From: an uncultured Clostridia bacterium | GTDB lineage: Bacteria; Bacillota; Clostridia; Oscillospirales; Ruminococcaceae | Assembly (NCBI GenBank): GCA_944386805.1 | Contig: CALXCO010000015.1 | Coordinates: forward strand, 1 to 57,146 | Reading direction: 5' to 3' | Length of the DNA: 57,146 nt | Shown: positions 8,118 through 17,183 of the stretch, piece after piece | Layout of the letters: each line of letters begins with the position of its first letter | Numbering within the stretch: position 1 is the first letter of the stretch | Translations under genes and position numbers: made by a program | Notes under the pieces: generated by a model | What the model was told of the DNA's origin: nothing | Seen by the model: only the letters and a program-made list of their open reading frames with translations | Databases searched by the model: none

Positions 8118-9509
8118 ATGAAACGCACTGAAATTGCACAGCTGCATAAAAATTATGCCGCAATGGATGGGCAGACGGTCACCGTAGCCGGCTGGATTAA
8201 AACCAGCCGCGACTCCAAAGCGGTCGGATTTCTGTCTATTGGCGACGGCAGCTGTTTTACCCCTCTTCAGATTGTCTATGATGCCGACAAACTCGAAAAC
8301 TTCAAGGAAATCACCAAGTTTGGCGTCGGTGCTTCTGTTATTGTAACCGGTAAGGTCGTTGTCACCCCCGGTGCAAAACAGCCCTATGAAATCCATGCCG
8401 ACGAGATCACGCTGGAAGGCGCTTCCTCTCCCGAATATCCCCTCCAGAAAAAGCGCCATACGCTGGAATACCTGCGCACCATCTCCTACCTGCGTCCCCG
8501 TACCAACACCTTCCAGGCTGTCTTCCGCATCCGTTCGGCGATTGCGTTTGCCATCCACTCCTTCTTCCAGGAGAGAGGGTTCTGCTATGTCCACACCCCG
8601 CTGATTACGGCAAGTGACTGTGAAGGCGCCGGCGAGATGTTCCGTGTCACGACGATTGACCCGGCAAATCCTCCGTTGACTGAGGACGGACAGGTTGATT
8701 ATACCAAAGACTTCTTCGGCCGTCAGACCAACCTGACCGTTTCCGGTCAGCTGGAAGCCGAGGCTATGGCAATGGCATTCGGCAACGTCTACACATTTGG
8801 TCCGACCTTCCGTGCCGAGCAGTCCTATACCACTCGTCATGCAGCTGAGTTCTGGATGATCGAACCGGAGATGGCATTTGCCGACCTGAACGATGATATG
8901 GAGTGTATCCATGACATGATTAAATATGTCATTGCGTATGTACTGGAGCATTGCCCGGACGAACTCCAGTTCTGCAACAACTTCTATGACAAGGGCCTGA
9001 TTGAACGGCTGCGCGGACTGCTGGAAGCAGAGTTTGCCCACGTCACCTATACCGAAGCAATCAAGCTGCTGGAAGAACACAAAGACGAGTTCAAATACCC
9101 TGTCTTCTGGGGTTGTGACCTGCAAACCGAGCACGAACGCTACCTGACCGAAAAGGTCTTTAAAAAACCGGTCTTCGTCACCGATTATCCGAAGGAGATC
9201 AAGGCGTTTTATATGCGTCTGAATGACGACGGCAAGACGGTTGCGGCAGTTGACCTGCTGGTACCCGGCATCGGTGAGATCGTCGGCGGTTCCCAAAGAG
9301 AGGAACGGCTGGATTACCTGACCGCTGCGATGAAGAACTTCGGTCTGAAAGAAGAGGACTATGACTGGTACCTGAACCTGCGCCGCTATGGTGGAACCAA
9401 GCACTGCGGATTCGGCCTCGGATTTGAGCGTCTGGTCATGTACATGACCGGTGTTGAAAACATCCGCGACGTCATCCCCTTCCCCCGCACCACCGGTTCG
9501 ATCTATTGA
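8118..9509 (+). CDS. asnS: Asparaginyl-tRNA synthetase
   Basis: 463 residues, the usual length. An N-terminal OB-fold anticodon domain ([14 protein letters not shown]) is followed by the class II catalytic core with motif 2 ([21 protein letters not shown]) and motif 3 ([15 protein letters not shown]). It charges tRNA-Asn in the cytosol. The ATG at 8118 is preceded by AGGAAAGG at a rather long spacing. The open frame extends back to 8061, but that part lies in the leader. I looked for a T-box (the conserved TGGNACCGCG) and did not find one. Confidence 0.95.
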   Translation: MKRTEIAQLHKNYAAMDGQTVTVAGWIKTSRDSKAVGFLSIGDGSCFTPLQIVYDADKLENFKEITKFGVGASVIVTGKVVVTPGAKQPYEIHADEITLEGASSPEYPLQKKRHTLEYLRTISYLRPRTNTFQAVFRIRSAIAFAIHSFFQERGFCYVHTPLITASDCEGAGEMFRVTTIDPANPPLTEDGQVDYTKDFFGRQTNLTVSGQLEAEAMAMAFGNVYTFGPTFRAEQSYTTRHAAEFWMIEPEMAFADLNDDMECIHDMIKYVIAYVLEHCPDELQFCNNFYDKGLIERLRGLLEAEFAHVTYTEAIKLLEEHKDEFKYPVFWGCDLQTEHERYLTEKVFKKPVFVTDYPKEIKAFYMRLNDDGKTVAAVDLLVPGIGEIVGGSQREERLDYLTAAMKNFGLKEEDYDWYLNLRRYGGTKHCGFGLGFERLVMYMTGVENIRDVIPFPRTTGSIY

Positions 9510-9531
9510 TCGGCTGATTCCGGATTTATTT

Positions 9532-9559
9532 TGCCCCAGGCCAACGCCTGGGGCATTTT
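9532..9559 (+). terminator. Rho-independent terminator after asnS
   Basis: TGCCCCAGGC and GCCTGGGGCA pair around a 4-base loop, followed by TTTT. Confidence 0.9.
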
Positions 9560-9610
9560 AACGCCAGAACCATTCAATAAATTCATTCTTTATTTTGGGA
9601 GTTATCCATC

Positions 9611-10726
9611 ATGAAACGTGCGATAAACTTTGTCAAAAAAGAAGCGGTCCTGTCCGCTTCGGCGCTGCTGGCGATTATTTCGGCATTCTTTGTCCCGCCG
9701 TCGGCAGAGTACATCAGCTATCTTGACTTTCGGGTACTGTCGCTGCTGTCCTGTCTGATGCTGGTGGTGGCAGGACTGCGGAACATCGGCGTCTTTCACT
9801 ACCTTGCAAGTACGCTGTTGGGGAAGGCCAAGTCTACAAGGATTCTCAGTCTGTTGCTGGTCGGGCTGTGCTTTTTCTCCAGCATGCTGATTACAAACGA
9901 CGTCTCGCTGATTACCTTTGTACCGTTTGCGGTGATGATTCTGTCGATGGCCGACCTGAAAGAGATGCTGATTCCGGTCATCGTCTTACAGACAATCGCC
10001 GCCAACCTCGGCAGTATGCTGACCCCGATTGGCAACCCGCAGAATCTGTATCTGTATTCCTCTTTTTCGGTTTCATTTGGTCAGTTTATCCTGTGGATGC
10101 TGCCGCTGACGGTCGTTTCGCTGGTCATGCTGTTTATTGCGGTCTGCACGCTGAAAAACAAGGCGCTGAATATTGTACCGCAAAAATCCGATAAACCGGA
10201 TGGCAAAAAATTAACCGTCTATCTGGTACTGTTTGCGGTCTGTCTGCTGTGTGTCCTGCGGCTGATCGAATTTCCGGTCATGCTGGTCATTGTCGCAGTG
10301 GTTGCGGCAATCGTCGACTGGAAGCTGTTTAAAAATGTCGACTACGGTCTGCTTTTGACGTTTGTCTGCTTTTTCCTGTTTATCGGCAATATGCAGCATA
10401 TCCCGGCTGTCAGCGACCTGATTCGCCGGCTGGTTACCGGACGTGAACTGCTGACCGGTACCATCCTCAGCCAGGTTATCAGCAATGTCCCCGCTGCCAT
10501 CCTGCTTTCCGGCTTTACCGACGCAGTACGGCCGCTGCTGTACGGCGTCAACATCGGCGGGCTGGGAACACTGATTGCATCTCTGGCAAGCGTTATCTCC
10601 TTCCGCTGCTATGGTGCGGCCGAAACAGGCGGAAAAGGGAAATTCATGAAGGTATTCACTATCTGGAACCTGATCTTCCTGACGGTCCTGCTGGTAGTCG
10701 GACTGCTGCTGTGCGGGCTGGGATAA
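9611..10726 (+). CDS. Anion permease of the ArsB/NhaD (IT) superfamily
   Basis: 371 residues with about ten membrane segments. Two diagnostic re-entrant loops are visible: NDVSLITFVPFAV (about residue 96) and GSMLTPIGNPQNLYLY (about 136), with the mirror motif SQVISNVPAAILLSGF in the second half. Members move citrate, dicarboxylates, arsenite or Na+ in exchange for H+; the substrate cannot be told here. The gene stands alone between the asnS terminator and the next promoter. Confidence 0.82.
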   Translation: MKRAINFVKKEAVLSASALLAIISAFFVPPSAEYISYLDFRVLSLLSCLMLVVAGLRNIGVFHYLASTLLGKAKSTRILSLLLVGLCFFSSMLITNDVSLITFVPFAVMILSMADLKEMLIPVIVLQTIAANLGSMLTPIGNPQNLYLYSSFSVSFGQFILWMLPLTVVSLVMLFIAVCTLKNKALNIVPQKSDKPDGKKLTVYLVLFAVCLLCVLRLIEFPVMLVIVAVVAAIVDWKLFKNVDYGLLLTFVCFFLFIGNMQHIPAVSDLIRRLVTGRELLTGTILSQVISNVPAAILLSGFTDAVRPLLYGVNIGGLGTLIASLASVISFRCYGAAETGGKGKFMKVFTIWNLIFLTVLLVVGLLLCGLG

Positions 10727-10802
10727 GCACAAATCAATCAGAAACATTCAGCCTTTCTCATTTCCGCATTCTGGAACAAGGTGATTTTCTGCCAAATCCT
10801 GC

Positions 10803-10831
10803 TTGGCATATTCAAAAAGAAAGACTATAAT
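10803..10831 (+). promoter_or_regulatory. Promoter for the flavoprotein gene
   Basis: TTGGCA, 17 bases, TATAAT, about 39 bases before the start codon. The -35 overlaps the right arm of a small inverted repeat (TGCCAA ... TTGGCA). Confidence 0.65.
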
Positions 10832-10869
10832 ATAGGTATGAATATCAGGCTTGCGAAAGGATGGTCACA

Positions 10870-11487
10870 ATGAAAGTATTACTGGTCAATGGAAGCGCTC
10901 ACCCAAACGGCTGTACCGCAGCTGCGCTTGATGAGGTTGCCCGTACCTTGCAGCAGCAGGGCATCGATACCGAAACCGTCTTCATCGGAAATGCACCAAT
11001 CGCCGACTGCATGGCCTGCGGCCAGTGCAGTAAACTTGGAAAATGCGTGCTGGACGATGTCGTCAACAAAATCGTCGAAACTGCCCGCGGCTGTGATGGA
11101 TTTGTCTTCGGTTCGCCGGTCTATTATGCCCATCCGACCGCCCGTATCCAGGCTGTTATGGACCGCGCTTTCTATTCCGGCAAGAGTGCTTTTGCCCATA
11201 AACCCGCCGCTGCCGTCCTCAACGCAAGACGGGCAGGCACAACCGCTTCCTTTGATGTGATGAATAAATATTTCACGATCAGCGAGATGCCGGTCGTCTC
11301 CTCGACCTACTGGAACATGACCCACGGAAACAAAGCGGAAGATGTTCAGCTGGACGAAGAAGGCCTCGATACAATGAAAAAGCTTGGGCTGAATATGGCC
11401 TGGATGCTGAAATGTATCGAAGCCGGCAAGAAGGCCGGAATTGAAACACCTGTCTGCACCAAACGTACCACGAATTTTATCCGCTGA
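10870..11487 (+). CDS. NAD(P)H-dependent FMN reductase / iron-sulfur flavoprotein-like
   Basis: 205 residues with a flavodoxin-like fold. The FMN phosphate loop is at the N terminus (LLVNGSAHPNGCT), and GSPVYYAHPTARIQAVMDR covers the isoalloxazine-contact region. Between them CMACGQCSKLGKC places four cysteines as in iron-sulfur flavoproteins, so it may carry a [4Fe-4S] cluster. It is probably a cytosolic electron-transfer or quinone/disulfide-reducing enzyme. The ATG at 10870 lies nine bases after GAAAGG; an ATG at 10861 abuts that site and is less likely. Confidence 0.85.
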   Translation: MKVLLVNGSAHPNGCTAAALDEVARTLQQQGIDTETVFIGNAPIADCMACGQCSKLGKCVLDDVVNKIVETARGCDGFVFGSPVYYAHPTARIQAVMDRAFYSGKSAFAHKPAAAVLNARRAGTTASFDVMNKYFTISEMPVVSSTYWNMTHGNKAEDVQLDEEGLDTMKKLGLNMAWMLKCIEAGKKAGIETPVCTKRTTNFIR

Positions 11488-11505
11488 TTCCACTATAAAA
11501 AACGC

Positions 11506-11553
11506 AAACGGCCCATTCACCCCGGAATTTCCGATTGGTGAATGGGCCGTTTT
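11506..11553. terminator. Bidirectional terminator
   Basis: A long stem (AAACGGCCCATTCACC with GGTGAATGGGCCGTTT) has A-runs on one side and TTTT on the other. It lies between two convergent genes and can serve both. Confidence 0.9.
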
Positions 11554-11558
11554 GTCGT

Positions 11559-12515
11559 TTATCCATTATTTTCTTCCGGCAAAACGCCGCTTAAATCAAA
11601 AGCCGGGATGAAGCTTTCCTCTGCCGTTCCCTCTTCCTGGACAAATCCGTTTTCCAATCCGAGGTCTACTGCAAAATCAATCAGCTGGTCGTAATCCTTG
11701 TCCGGGAAACGTTCGTTGAGGTTTGGCCAGCGCAGTTTCTGAGAAGGAGGGGTGTACTGGTTCATCAGGCTGTAATAGACGGTGTTGCCATACCGTTCAA
11801 ACAACGTTTTCACAACCTGTCGCGATTCTTCCAAATGGCCGGGAAGACAAAGATGCCGGATAATCACGCCTCTTGTCATCATCCCATCGTCATCAAACTG
11901 CGGCTCGCCTGCCTGCCGCACCATCTCATCCAGTGCAGCCAACGCTGTTTCAGAATATCCCGGCGCACCGGAATACTCCTTTGCCAGCGCATCCGTCAGA
12001 TACTTGAAATCGGGAAGCCAGACATCTACGACCCCTTCCAGCAGCCGCAGCATCTCTGCCCGCTCATATCCGGATGTATTGTAGACGACCGGCAGTGTCA
12101 GTCCCCGCTCTCTCGCCATCTCCAGTGCAAGGATAATCTGCGGGAGGTAATGGGTCGGGGTGACCAGATTGATGTTATGCGCACCCCTGCCCTGCTGTTC
12201 CAAAAAGATATCGGCCAGCCGTTCGATTGTAATATCTGCCCCGGCTTCACCACTGCGGATCTCGCGATTCTGGCAGAAGACGCACCGCATTGTACACCAC
12301 GAGAAAAATACCGTCCCGCTTCCCCGTTCACCTGAAATACATGGCTCCTCCCAGAAATGGAGTGCTGCCCGCGCGACCCGGACCTTTTCACCGACCGCGC
12401 CGCAAAAGCCCTTTTCGCCTGCTCTCCGGTTGACGCCGCACTGGCGCGGACAAAGCCGGCAGTTTTCCAGCAATGACAACAGATTGTCTCTTTTTACCTG
12501 ATCGCTCATATCCAT
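11559..12515 (-). CDS. Radical SAM protein, PflA/PflX-like activase family
   Basis: About 318 residues. An N-terminal cysteine patch (CRLCPRQCGVNR and GFCGAVG) precedes the radical SAM motif CTMRCVFCQN near residue 75. The rest is a (beta/alpha) barrel with VVDVWLPDFKYLTDALAKEYS. This is the layout of the uncharacterised PflX/COG1313 activase-like proteins; the partner is unknown, and no glycyl-radical enzyme is nearby. The start at 12515 has AGGGGAG five bases upstream. The frame is open to 12593 without a better site. It is divergent from dpaA. Confidence 0.85.
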   Translation of the reverse strand: MDMSDQVKRDNLLSLLENCRLCPRQCGVNRRAGEKGFCGAVGEKVRVARAALHFWEEPCISGERGSGTVFFSWCTMRCVFCQNREIRSGEAGADITIERLADIFLEQQGRGAHNINLVTPTHYLPQIILALEMARERGLTLPVVYNTSGYERAEMLRLLEGVVDVWLPDFKYLTDALAKEYSGAPGYSETALAALDEMVRQAGEPQFDDDGMMTRGVIIRHLCLPGHLEESRQVVKTLFERYGNTVYYSLMNQYTPPSQKLRWPNLNERFPDKDYDQLIDFAVDLGLENGFVQEEGTAEESFIPAFDLSGVLPEENNG

Positions 12516-12636
12516 GACCGCTCCCCTTCTGTGCAGGCTGTTCCCGGCACAAACCGCCCATTTCCCGCATACATTGGGATATCCGGAAACCAAATTTGCA
12601 AAGTCTGTTTCCCGATGAAAGAAGGTGGTTTTACCA

Positions 12637-13566
12637 ATGAATCAACCCCTGCATATTCTCGCTGCCGGCGGAGACCGGCGTTTTTCAATACTTTCCCGCA
12701 AACTTGCTTCGATTGACGGTGTACGGGTCACCGCCTTCGCACAGGGAAGCCCTGAAACCGCCAGCGCCGCACTTCCACATACGATTGACTCGCTGTCAGA
12801 ACTGGACACACCGCCTGATCTGCTGGTTTTGCCCCTTCCGCTGACCCGGACCGGGGACACCCTGTCGGCTCCGCTGGAAAAAGAACAGCAACCGGTTTAT
12901 CTTGGGGCACTTCTTGCCTGCTGCCGTCCGGACACCCGCATCTATGGCGGCATGACGCCGGTCGCTGAAAATTTCGCGCAGCTCTGCCAGAAACATGGCC
13001 TCGCTTTTACCGATTATCTGTCCGACGAGGCTTTTGCGCTCAAAAATGCCGACGCAACCGCTGAAGCGGCGGTTGCACTGGCAATCGACCTGCTGCCGGT
13101 CACCATCCGGGGAACCCGTATACTGATCACCGGCGGCGGCAGAATCGCAAAAAGTCTGATACGTATCCTGTGTGGGATGGGAGCAGAGGTGTTTGCAGCT
13201 GCACGTTCCAGTGCCCAACGCTGTGAGATGACGCTGCTGGGAGCGACTGCCCTGCCGATTACGGCACTCGCACGTCCGGCCGGCACTCAGGGCGGTATTC
13301 TTTCAACTGTGCGGCTGGTCTTCAATACCATTCCCGCCCCGGTGTTCGGCAGGGAAGAACTGGCAAAAATCCCGCCCGACACGTTGATTATCGAACTGGC
13401 GTCCAGTCCGGGCGGATTTAAACCGGAAGCTGTCAGCAGCAGTGGAAGAGTCATCGTCCGCGCCCTTTCCCTTCCCGGAAAAACCGCTCCGGAATCCAGT
13501 GCTGAATGGCTGAAAACCCTGATCTGTGAGAAAGATACGATGCTGGGTAATCTTTGCCCGGTATGA
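12637..13566 (+). CDS. dpaA: Dipicolinate synthase subunit A
   Basis: 309 residues. The N-terminal domain (IYGGMTPVAENFAQL near residue 105) is followed by a Rossmann segment GTRILITGGGRIAKSL near residue 160, the layout of SpoVFA. With DpaB it converts dihydrodipicolinate-derived substrate to dipicolinic acid in the mother cell during sporulation. The start at 12637 follows AAGGTGG. dpaB lies 26 bases downstream. This gene is the best evidence in the window that the organism makes endospores. Confidence 0.9.
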   Translation: MNQPLHILAAGGDRRFSILSRKLASIDGVRVTAFAQGSPETASAALPHTIDSLSELDTPPDLLVLPLPLTRTGDTLSAPLEKEQQPVYLGALLACCRPDTRIYGGMTPVAENFAQLCQKHGLAFTDYLSDEAFALKNADATAEAAVALAIDLLPVTIRGTRILITGGGRIAKSLIRILCGMGAEVFAAARSSAQRCEMTLLGATALPITALARPAGTQGGILSTVRLVFNTIPAPVFGREELAKIPPDTLIIELASSPGGFKPEAVSSSGRVIVRALSLPGKTAPESSAEWLKTLICEKDTMLGNLCPV

Positions 13567-13592
13567 CCTGTCTTTAAAGGAGATGAAACCCA

Positions 13593-14171
13593 ATGCCTGC
13601 TCCTCCACTCCGGCTCGGCTTTTGCATGACCGGTTCTTTTTGTACCTTCCAGCGGGCTTTTGAACAGATGGAGCGCTGTGTGGCCGCGGGATATGAAGTC
13701 CTGCCGGTTTTTTCGTTCAACGCTTCCACCCTCGATACCCGCTTTGGAAAAGCGGCCGACCATCTGGCACGTGCCCGGCTGATTTCCGGGCATGAACCCA
13801 TTCTGACCATCCAGGACGCCGAGCCGCTCGGTCCCAAAAACATGACCGACCTGATGCTGGTCTGTCCCTGCACCGGCAACACGCTGGCAAAACTCGCAAA
13901 CTCCATCACCGATACGCCGGTGACTATGGCGGTTAAAAGCCATCTCCGCCAGGAAAAGCCGGTCATTCTCTGCCTTGCAACCAACGACGCGCTGCGCGGC
14001 AGTGCCAAAAATATCGGGTTGCTGCTCAACCAGAAGAACTGTTATTTTGTTCCCTTCGGCCAGGATGACGCGGCCAAAAAGCCGTCTTCACTGGTCGCCG
14101 ATTTCAGCTGTATCCCACAGGCACTCGACGCTGCCCGACGCGGTCAGCAAATGCAGCCCGTGCTAATTTAA
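13593..14171 (+). CDS. dpaB: Dipicolinate synthase subunit B
   Basis: 192 residues, flavoprotein fold. LGFCMTGSFCTF near the N terminus, then LVCPCTGNTLAKLANSITD and NIGLLLNQKNCYFVPFGQD are characteristic of SpoVFB. It is the partner of DpaA and would be co-expressed late in sporulation. AAAGGAGATG lies upstream of the ATG. No sigma-K promoter could be assigned with confidence upstream of dpaA. Confidence 0.92.
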   Translation: MPAPPLRLGFCMTGSFCTFQRAFEQMERCVAAGYEVLPVFSFNASTLDTRFGKAADHLARARLISGHEPILTIQDAEPLGPKNMTDLMLVCPCTGNTLAKLANSITDTPVTMAVKSHLRQEKPVILCLATNDALRGSAKNIGLLLNQKNCYFVPFGQDDAAKKPSSLVADFSCIPQALDAARRGQQMQPVLI

Positions 14172-14180
14172 TTGAAACGA

Positions 14181-14210
14181 CCGCCGGATAAAAATATCCG
14201 GCGGTTTTCT
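14181..14210. terminator. Bidirectional terminator between dpaB and the RpiR gene
   Basis: CCGCCGGATA pairs with TATCCGGCGG around AAAA, followed by TTTTCTTT. The convergent regulator stop lies immediately beside it. Confidence 0.88.
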
Positions 14211-15026
14211 TTATGCCCTGCGGGGGGCGTCCGGCGAATACAGCCGCATATAGCGGGAAAACAACAGCTCGGTACACAGCTGCAACTTATAATATCCTGC
14301 ACGCTTGGAGTCGGACGTTCCCAGCTGGACAACCTCATCAAACATCGCATGAATCGACGGGTCGCGTGTCTGGCTGAGCAGAATCAGCGTAACCCCACGG
14401 CTGCGCAGCTGTTCAATCACCTGACGTCCCTGTCCCATCACATAGTTGCCGTCAACCGACAGGAAAATTGCCAGATCTCCCTTATCCATCGTCCGGGCAC
14501 GTTCGGCGTGGTCTTCCACCAGATCGTAACTTTCGGTATACCGCCCAATCGACAGAAACAAAAACTGAAGCTGTTTGGCCAGCAGCCCAGGCTGATAAAA
14601 GCCGTACAGCGCCACATCCCGTGCGTCATGAATCTGCCGGCAGACACCGTCCAGCTGATCAATCGACACGCTCTTCTGAAACCGCATCAGCGAATCGGCG
14701 ATATTTGCCGTATAGGACTCCAGCGCCTCCCGGTCCCCCATATCATAAGGAAGTTCCACCAGGTAATCTTTGGTTGAAGCGTTGACACTGTGGCGGTAGT
14801 ACACCGTAACCTGTTTCAGCTGTGCGAAGCTCTCATACCCCAGCGAACGGACAAACCGGCTCACTGTCGCAATCGAAGCATAACAGGCGCTGGCAATCGT
14901 CTGAACGGATAAGGAATCCAGCGTCATAACATGGGAAAGAAAATACCGCGCAATTGTGCGGTTGGAATCATTGTCAGCAGACGAGTCGACAATCGCCTGT
15001 AACTGATGAATCAGATCACTGTGCAT
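14211..15026 (-). CDS. MurR/RpiR-family transcriptional regulator
   Basis: 271 residues. The N-terminal helix-turn-helix (TIASACYASIATVSRFVRSL, about residues 43-62) is followed by a SIS sugar-phosphate-binding domain (about 110-240; VALYGFYQPG, LSVDGNYVMGQGR). Such proteins sense phosphorylated sugars. No sugar gene is directly adjacent; the nearest are glgB and the GH1 gene 2-4 kb away on the other strand, so its target is unknown. The start follows GAGGATTCC. Confidence 0.88.
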   Translation of the reverse strand: MHSDLIHQLQAIVDSSADNDSNRTIARYFLSHVMTLDSLSVQTIASACYASIATVSRFVRSLGYESFAQLKQVTVYYRHSVNASTKDYLVELPYDMGDREALESYTANIADSLMRFQKSVSIDQLDGVCRQIHDARDVALYGFYQPGLLAKQLQFLFLSIGRYTESYDLVEDHAERARTMDKGDLAIFLSVDGNYVMGQGRQVIEQLRSRGVTLILLSQTRDPSIHAMFDEVVQLGTSDSKRAGYYKLQLCTELLFSRYMRLYSPDAPRRA

Positions 15027-15172
15027 GGAATCCTCCTCGAAATGACAAAATGCAAAAAACAGTCCGTTCTTTCCTGCCCGTTCAGCAGGAAAGACGGCTG
15101 TACCTGATTATTATAATACAAATCGCTTCAAGGTTCAAGGGTGGACAAAGCGGTCAGTGGGAGAGAAAAAAG

Positions 15173-15218
15173 TTGACAAAAATCCGAATTCGGATTATTA
15201 TAGAATACGAATTCGGAT
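15173..15218 (+). promoter_or_regulatory. marR promoter with two operator copies
   Basis: TTGACA (15173-15178), a 17-base spacer, then TATTAT (15196-15201). The spacer holds a perfect 14-base palindrome, ATCCGAATTCGGAT (15182-15195). A second, near-identical copy (ATACGAATTCGGAT, 15205-15218) overlaps the predicted transcription start, 23 bases downstream. This is the layout expected for repression by the adjacent MarR protein. Confidence 0.85.
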
Positions 15219-15237
15219 TTTAAAAGGAGGAGTCCTA

Positions 15238-15744
15238 TTGCCAAACGATAACGGCAGGCCCACAACCCAACAACTGATGATGCAGATTCGCCGGATTATG
15301 GTTGCGATCAATCAGATTGACGGGACCCACTACCTTGCCGCAAAAAAGATGGGGGTCAATGAAAATGAACTCGCGCTGCTCTACGCCATCGGTGACGGTC
15401 AGCTGCATTCCCAGAAGGAAGTCAGTGAACAATGGCTGATCCCCAGAACCACGATCAACACTATCGTCAAAAAGTATCAGGAAAAAGGATTGCTCACCCT
15501 CCACATCATCGAGGGTCACCGGAGAGAGATGCACCTGTGTCTGACCGACGCGGGAAAAGAATACTGCAACGAACTGCTCAGGCCGATTTATGCTGCGGAA
15601 ACTGCCGCACTGGCCGAAACACTGGAGAGCCGCTCCGACTGTTTTATCGACGAATTTGCTACCTTCAGCCATCTGCTGGAACAGCAGTTTACCCGGACAA
15701 TCCTTGCTCCGCCTGGAAAGGATGAAACCAATCATGAGAATTAA
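15238..15744 (+). CDS. MarR-family transcriptional regulator
   Basis: 168 residues. The winged helix-turn-helix spans about residues 45-105 (KEVSEQWLIPRTTINTIVKKYQ, then the wing GHRREMHLCLTDAGKEY). The TTG start at 15238 is set by AAAGGAGG eight bases upstream; the frame is open earlier only through the promoter and operators. The gene overlaps the MATE exporter gene, and its own promoter contains two copies of one palindrome, so it very likely represses itself and the exporter until a ligand binds. Confidence 0.9.
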   Translation: MPNDNGRPTTQQLMMQIRRIMVAINQIDGTHYLAAKKMGVNENELALLYAIGDGQLHSQKEVSEQWLIPRTTINTIVKKYQEKGLLTLHIIEGHRREMHLCLTDAGKEYCNELLRPIYAAETAALAETLESRSDCFIDEFATFSHLLEQQFTRTILAPPGKDETNHEN

Positions 15745-17065
15745 ACTGTCTGACCACTTCAACTGCCGAAAACTGATTCGCTTTACATTGCCGTCGGTCG
15801 TGATGATGATTTTCACCTCCATCTACAGCGTCGTCGACGGACTGTTTGTTTCAAATTTTGTCGGAAAAACCCCCTTCGCTGCAATCAACCTGATTATGCC
15901 GCTGCTGATTATCGTCGGTGCGCTGGGTTTTATGATCGGTACAGGCGGCACTGCGATTGTCTCCAAGACATTGGGAGAAGGTAAAAAAGAACTGGCAAAC
16001 CAGTATTTTTCAATGCTGGTTTATGTCACAATCATCGGCGGTATTATTTTCGCCATTCTGGGAGAAATCTTTCTGCCGGCTGCTTCGGTTCTGCTGGGAG
16101 CAGAAGGCGAAATGCTGGACAACTGCATCCTGTACGGACGGATTCTGCTGGCCTCAATGCCGTTTTTTATGCTGCAAAATGTCTTCCAGAGCTTTTTCGT
16201 CACGGCAGAAAAGCCACAGCTCGGACTGGTGGTGACGATTGCCGCCGGCGTGACCAATATGATTCTGGACGCGCTGTTTGTCGCAGTGTTTCAGTTCGGG
16301 CTGTCAGGCGCAGCCTGGGCTACCGCCATCAGCCAGACGATCGGCGGCGTGTTTCCAATCCTCTACTTTGCCCGCAAAAACAACAGCCTGCTGCACCTGA
16401 CAAAATCTCCGTTTTATGGAAAAATCCTGCTGCACACCTGTACCAACGGTTCTTCCGAACTGATGAGCAACATCTCGGCTTCGGTGGTCACGATGCTGTA
16501 CAACTTCCAGCTGATGCGGATTGCCGGAGAGGACGGTATTGCCGCTTACGGTGCAATTATGTACGTCAGCTTTATTTTCAGCGCAATCTTTATCGGATAC
16601 GCGGTCGGCAGCGCACCAATCATCGGCTATCATTTCGGCGCAGGCAATACCGGTGAACTGAAAAATCTGCTGAGAACAAGTCTCAAACTGATCGGCGTCG
16701 TCGGATGTCTGATGACTGCGCTGTCCTTTGTTCTGTCGGCTCCGATGTCAAGGCTGTTTGTCGGCTATGACCAGGGACTGTATGAGCTGACGGTAAGAGG
16801 ATTTCAGATTTATGCGTTTTCCTTTTTGCTGTGTGGGCTGAACATCTTTGGTTCCGCCTTCTTCACCGCACTGAACAACGGTTTACTGTCCGCAATCATC
16901 TCCTTTTTGCGGACACTTGTCTTCCAATCGATTTCGGTACTGGTGCTGCCAATATTTTTGGATATCGACGGCATCTGGCTGGCAATTATCGCCGCAGAAC
17001 TGGCAGCACTGGCCGTTACATCCAGTCTGCTGATTGCCAACCGGAAAAAATATCAGTACGGATAA
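15734..17065 (+). CDS. MATE-family multidrug/Na+ (or H+) antiporter
   Basis: 443 residues with twelve membrane segments in two repeats. FTLPSVVMMIFTSIYSVVDG opens the first half, and GTGGTAIVSKTLGEGKKE is the typical loop after helix 2. It should export cationic or metabolite substrates in exchange for Na+ or H+. The start at 15734 overlaps the marR end by 11 bases, so expression is coupled to the regulator. An ATG at 15722 abuts the ribosome site and is less likely. Confidence 0.92.
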   Translation: MRIKLSDHFNCRKLIRFTLPSVVMMIFTSIYSVVDGLFVSNFVGKTPFAAINLIMPLLIIVGALGFMIGTGGTAIVSKTLGEGKKELANQYFSMLVYVTIIGGIIFAILGEIFLPAASVLLGAEGEMLDNCILYGRILLASMPFFMLQNVFQSFFVTAEKPQLGLVVTIAAGVTNMILDALFVAVFQFGLSGAAWATAISQTIGGVFPILYFARKNNSLLHLTKSPFYGKILLHTCTNGSSELMSNISASVVTMLYNFQLMRIAGEDGIAAYGAIMYVSFIFSAIFIGYAVGSAPIIGYHFGAGNTGELKNLLRTSLKLIGVVGCLMTALSFVLSAPMSRLFVGYDQGLYELTVRGFQIYAFSFLLCGLNIFGSAFFTALNNGLLSAIISFLRTLVFQSISVLVLPIFLDIDGIWLAIIAAELAALAVTSSLLIANRKKYQYG

Positions 17066-17115
17066 TGAAGGGTCTGTTCCCTGTCCGATTCAGACAAAAC
17101 ACCTGTTTTGTACAA

Positions 17116-17144
17116 TTGCCATTTTTCTGTCTGTATTGTACAAT
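17116..17144 (+). promoter_or_regulatory. Promoter for glgB
   Basis: TTGCCA, 17 bases, TACAAT. The sequence TTGTACAAT occurs twice (around 17108 and 17137), once across the -10, and might be an operator pair. Confidence 0.65.
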
Positions 17145-17183
17145 AATACTGGACCAATACAGAAAGATTAATGGAGGAACAGC

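Noticed and set aside
7958-8118. T-box riboswitch before asnS
   Set aside because: The conserved T-box sequence and a terminator/antiterminator pair are not seen; only the palindrome is present.
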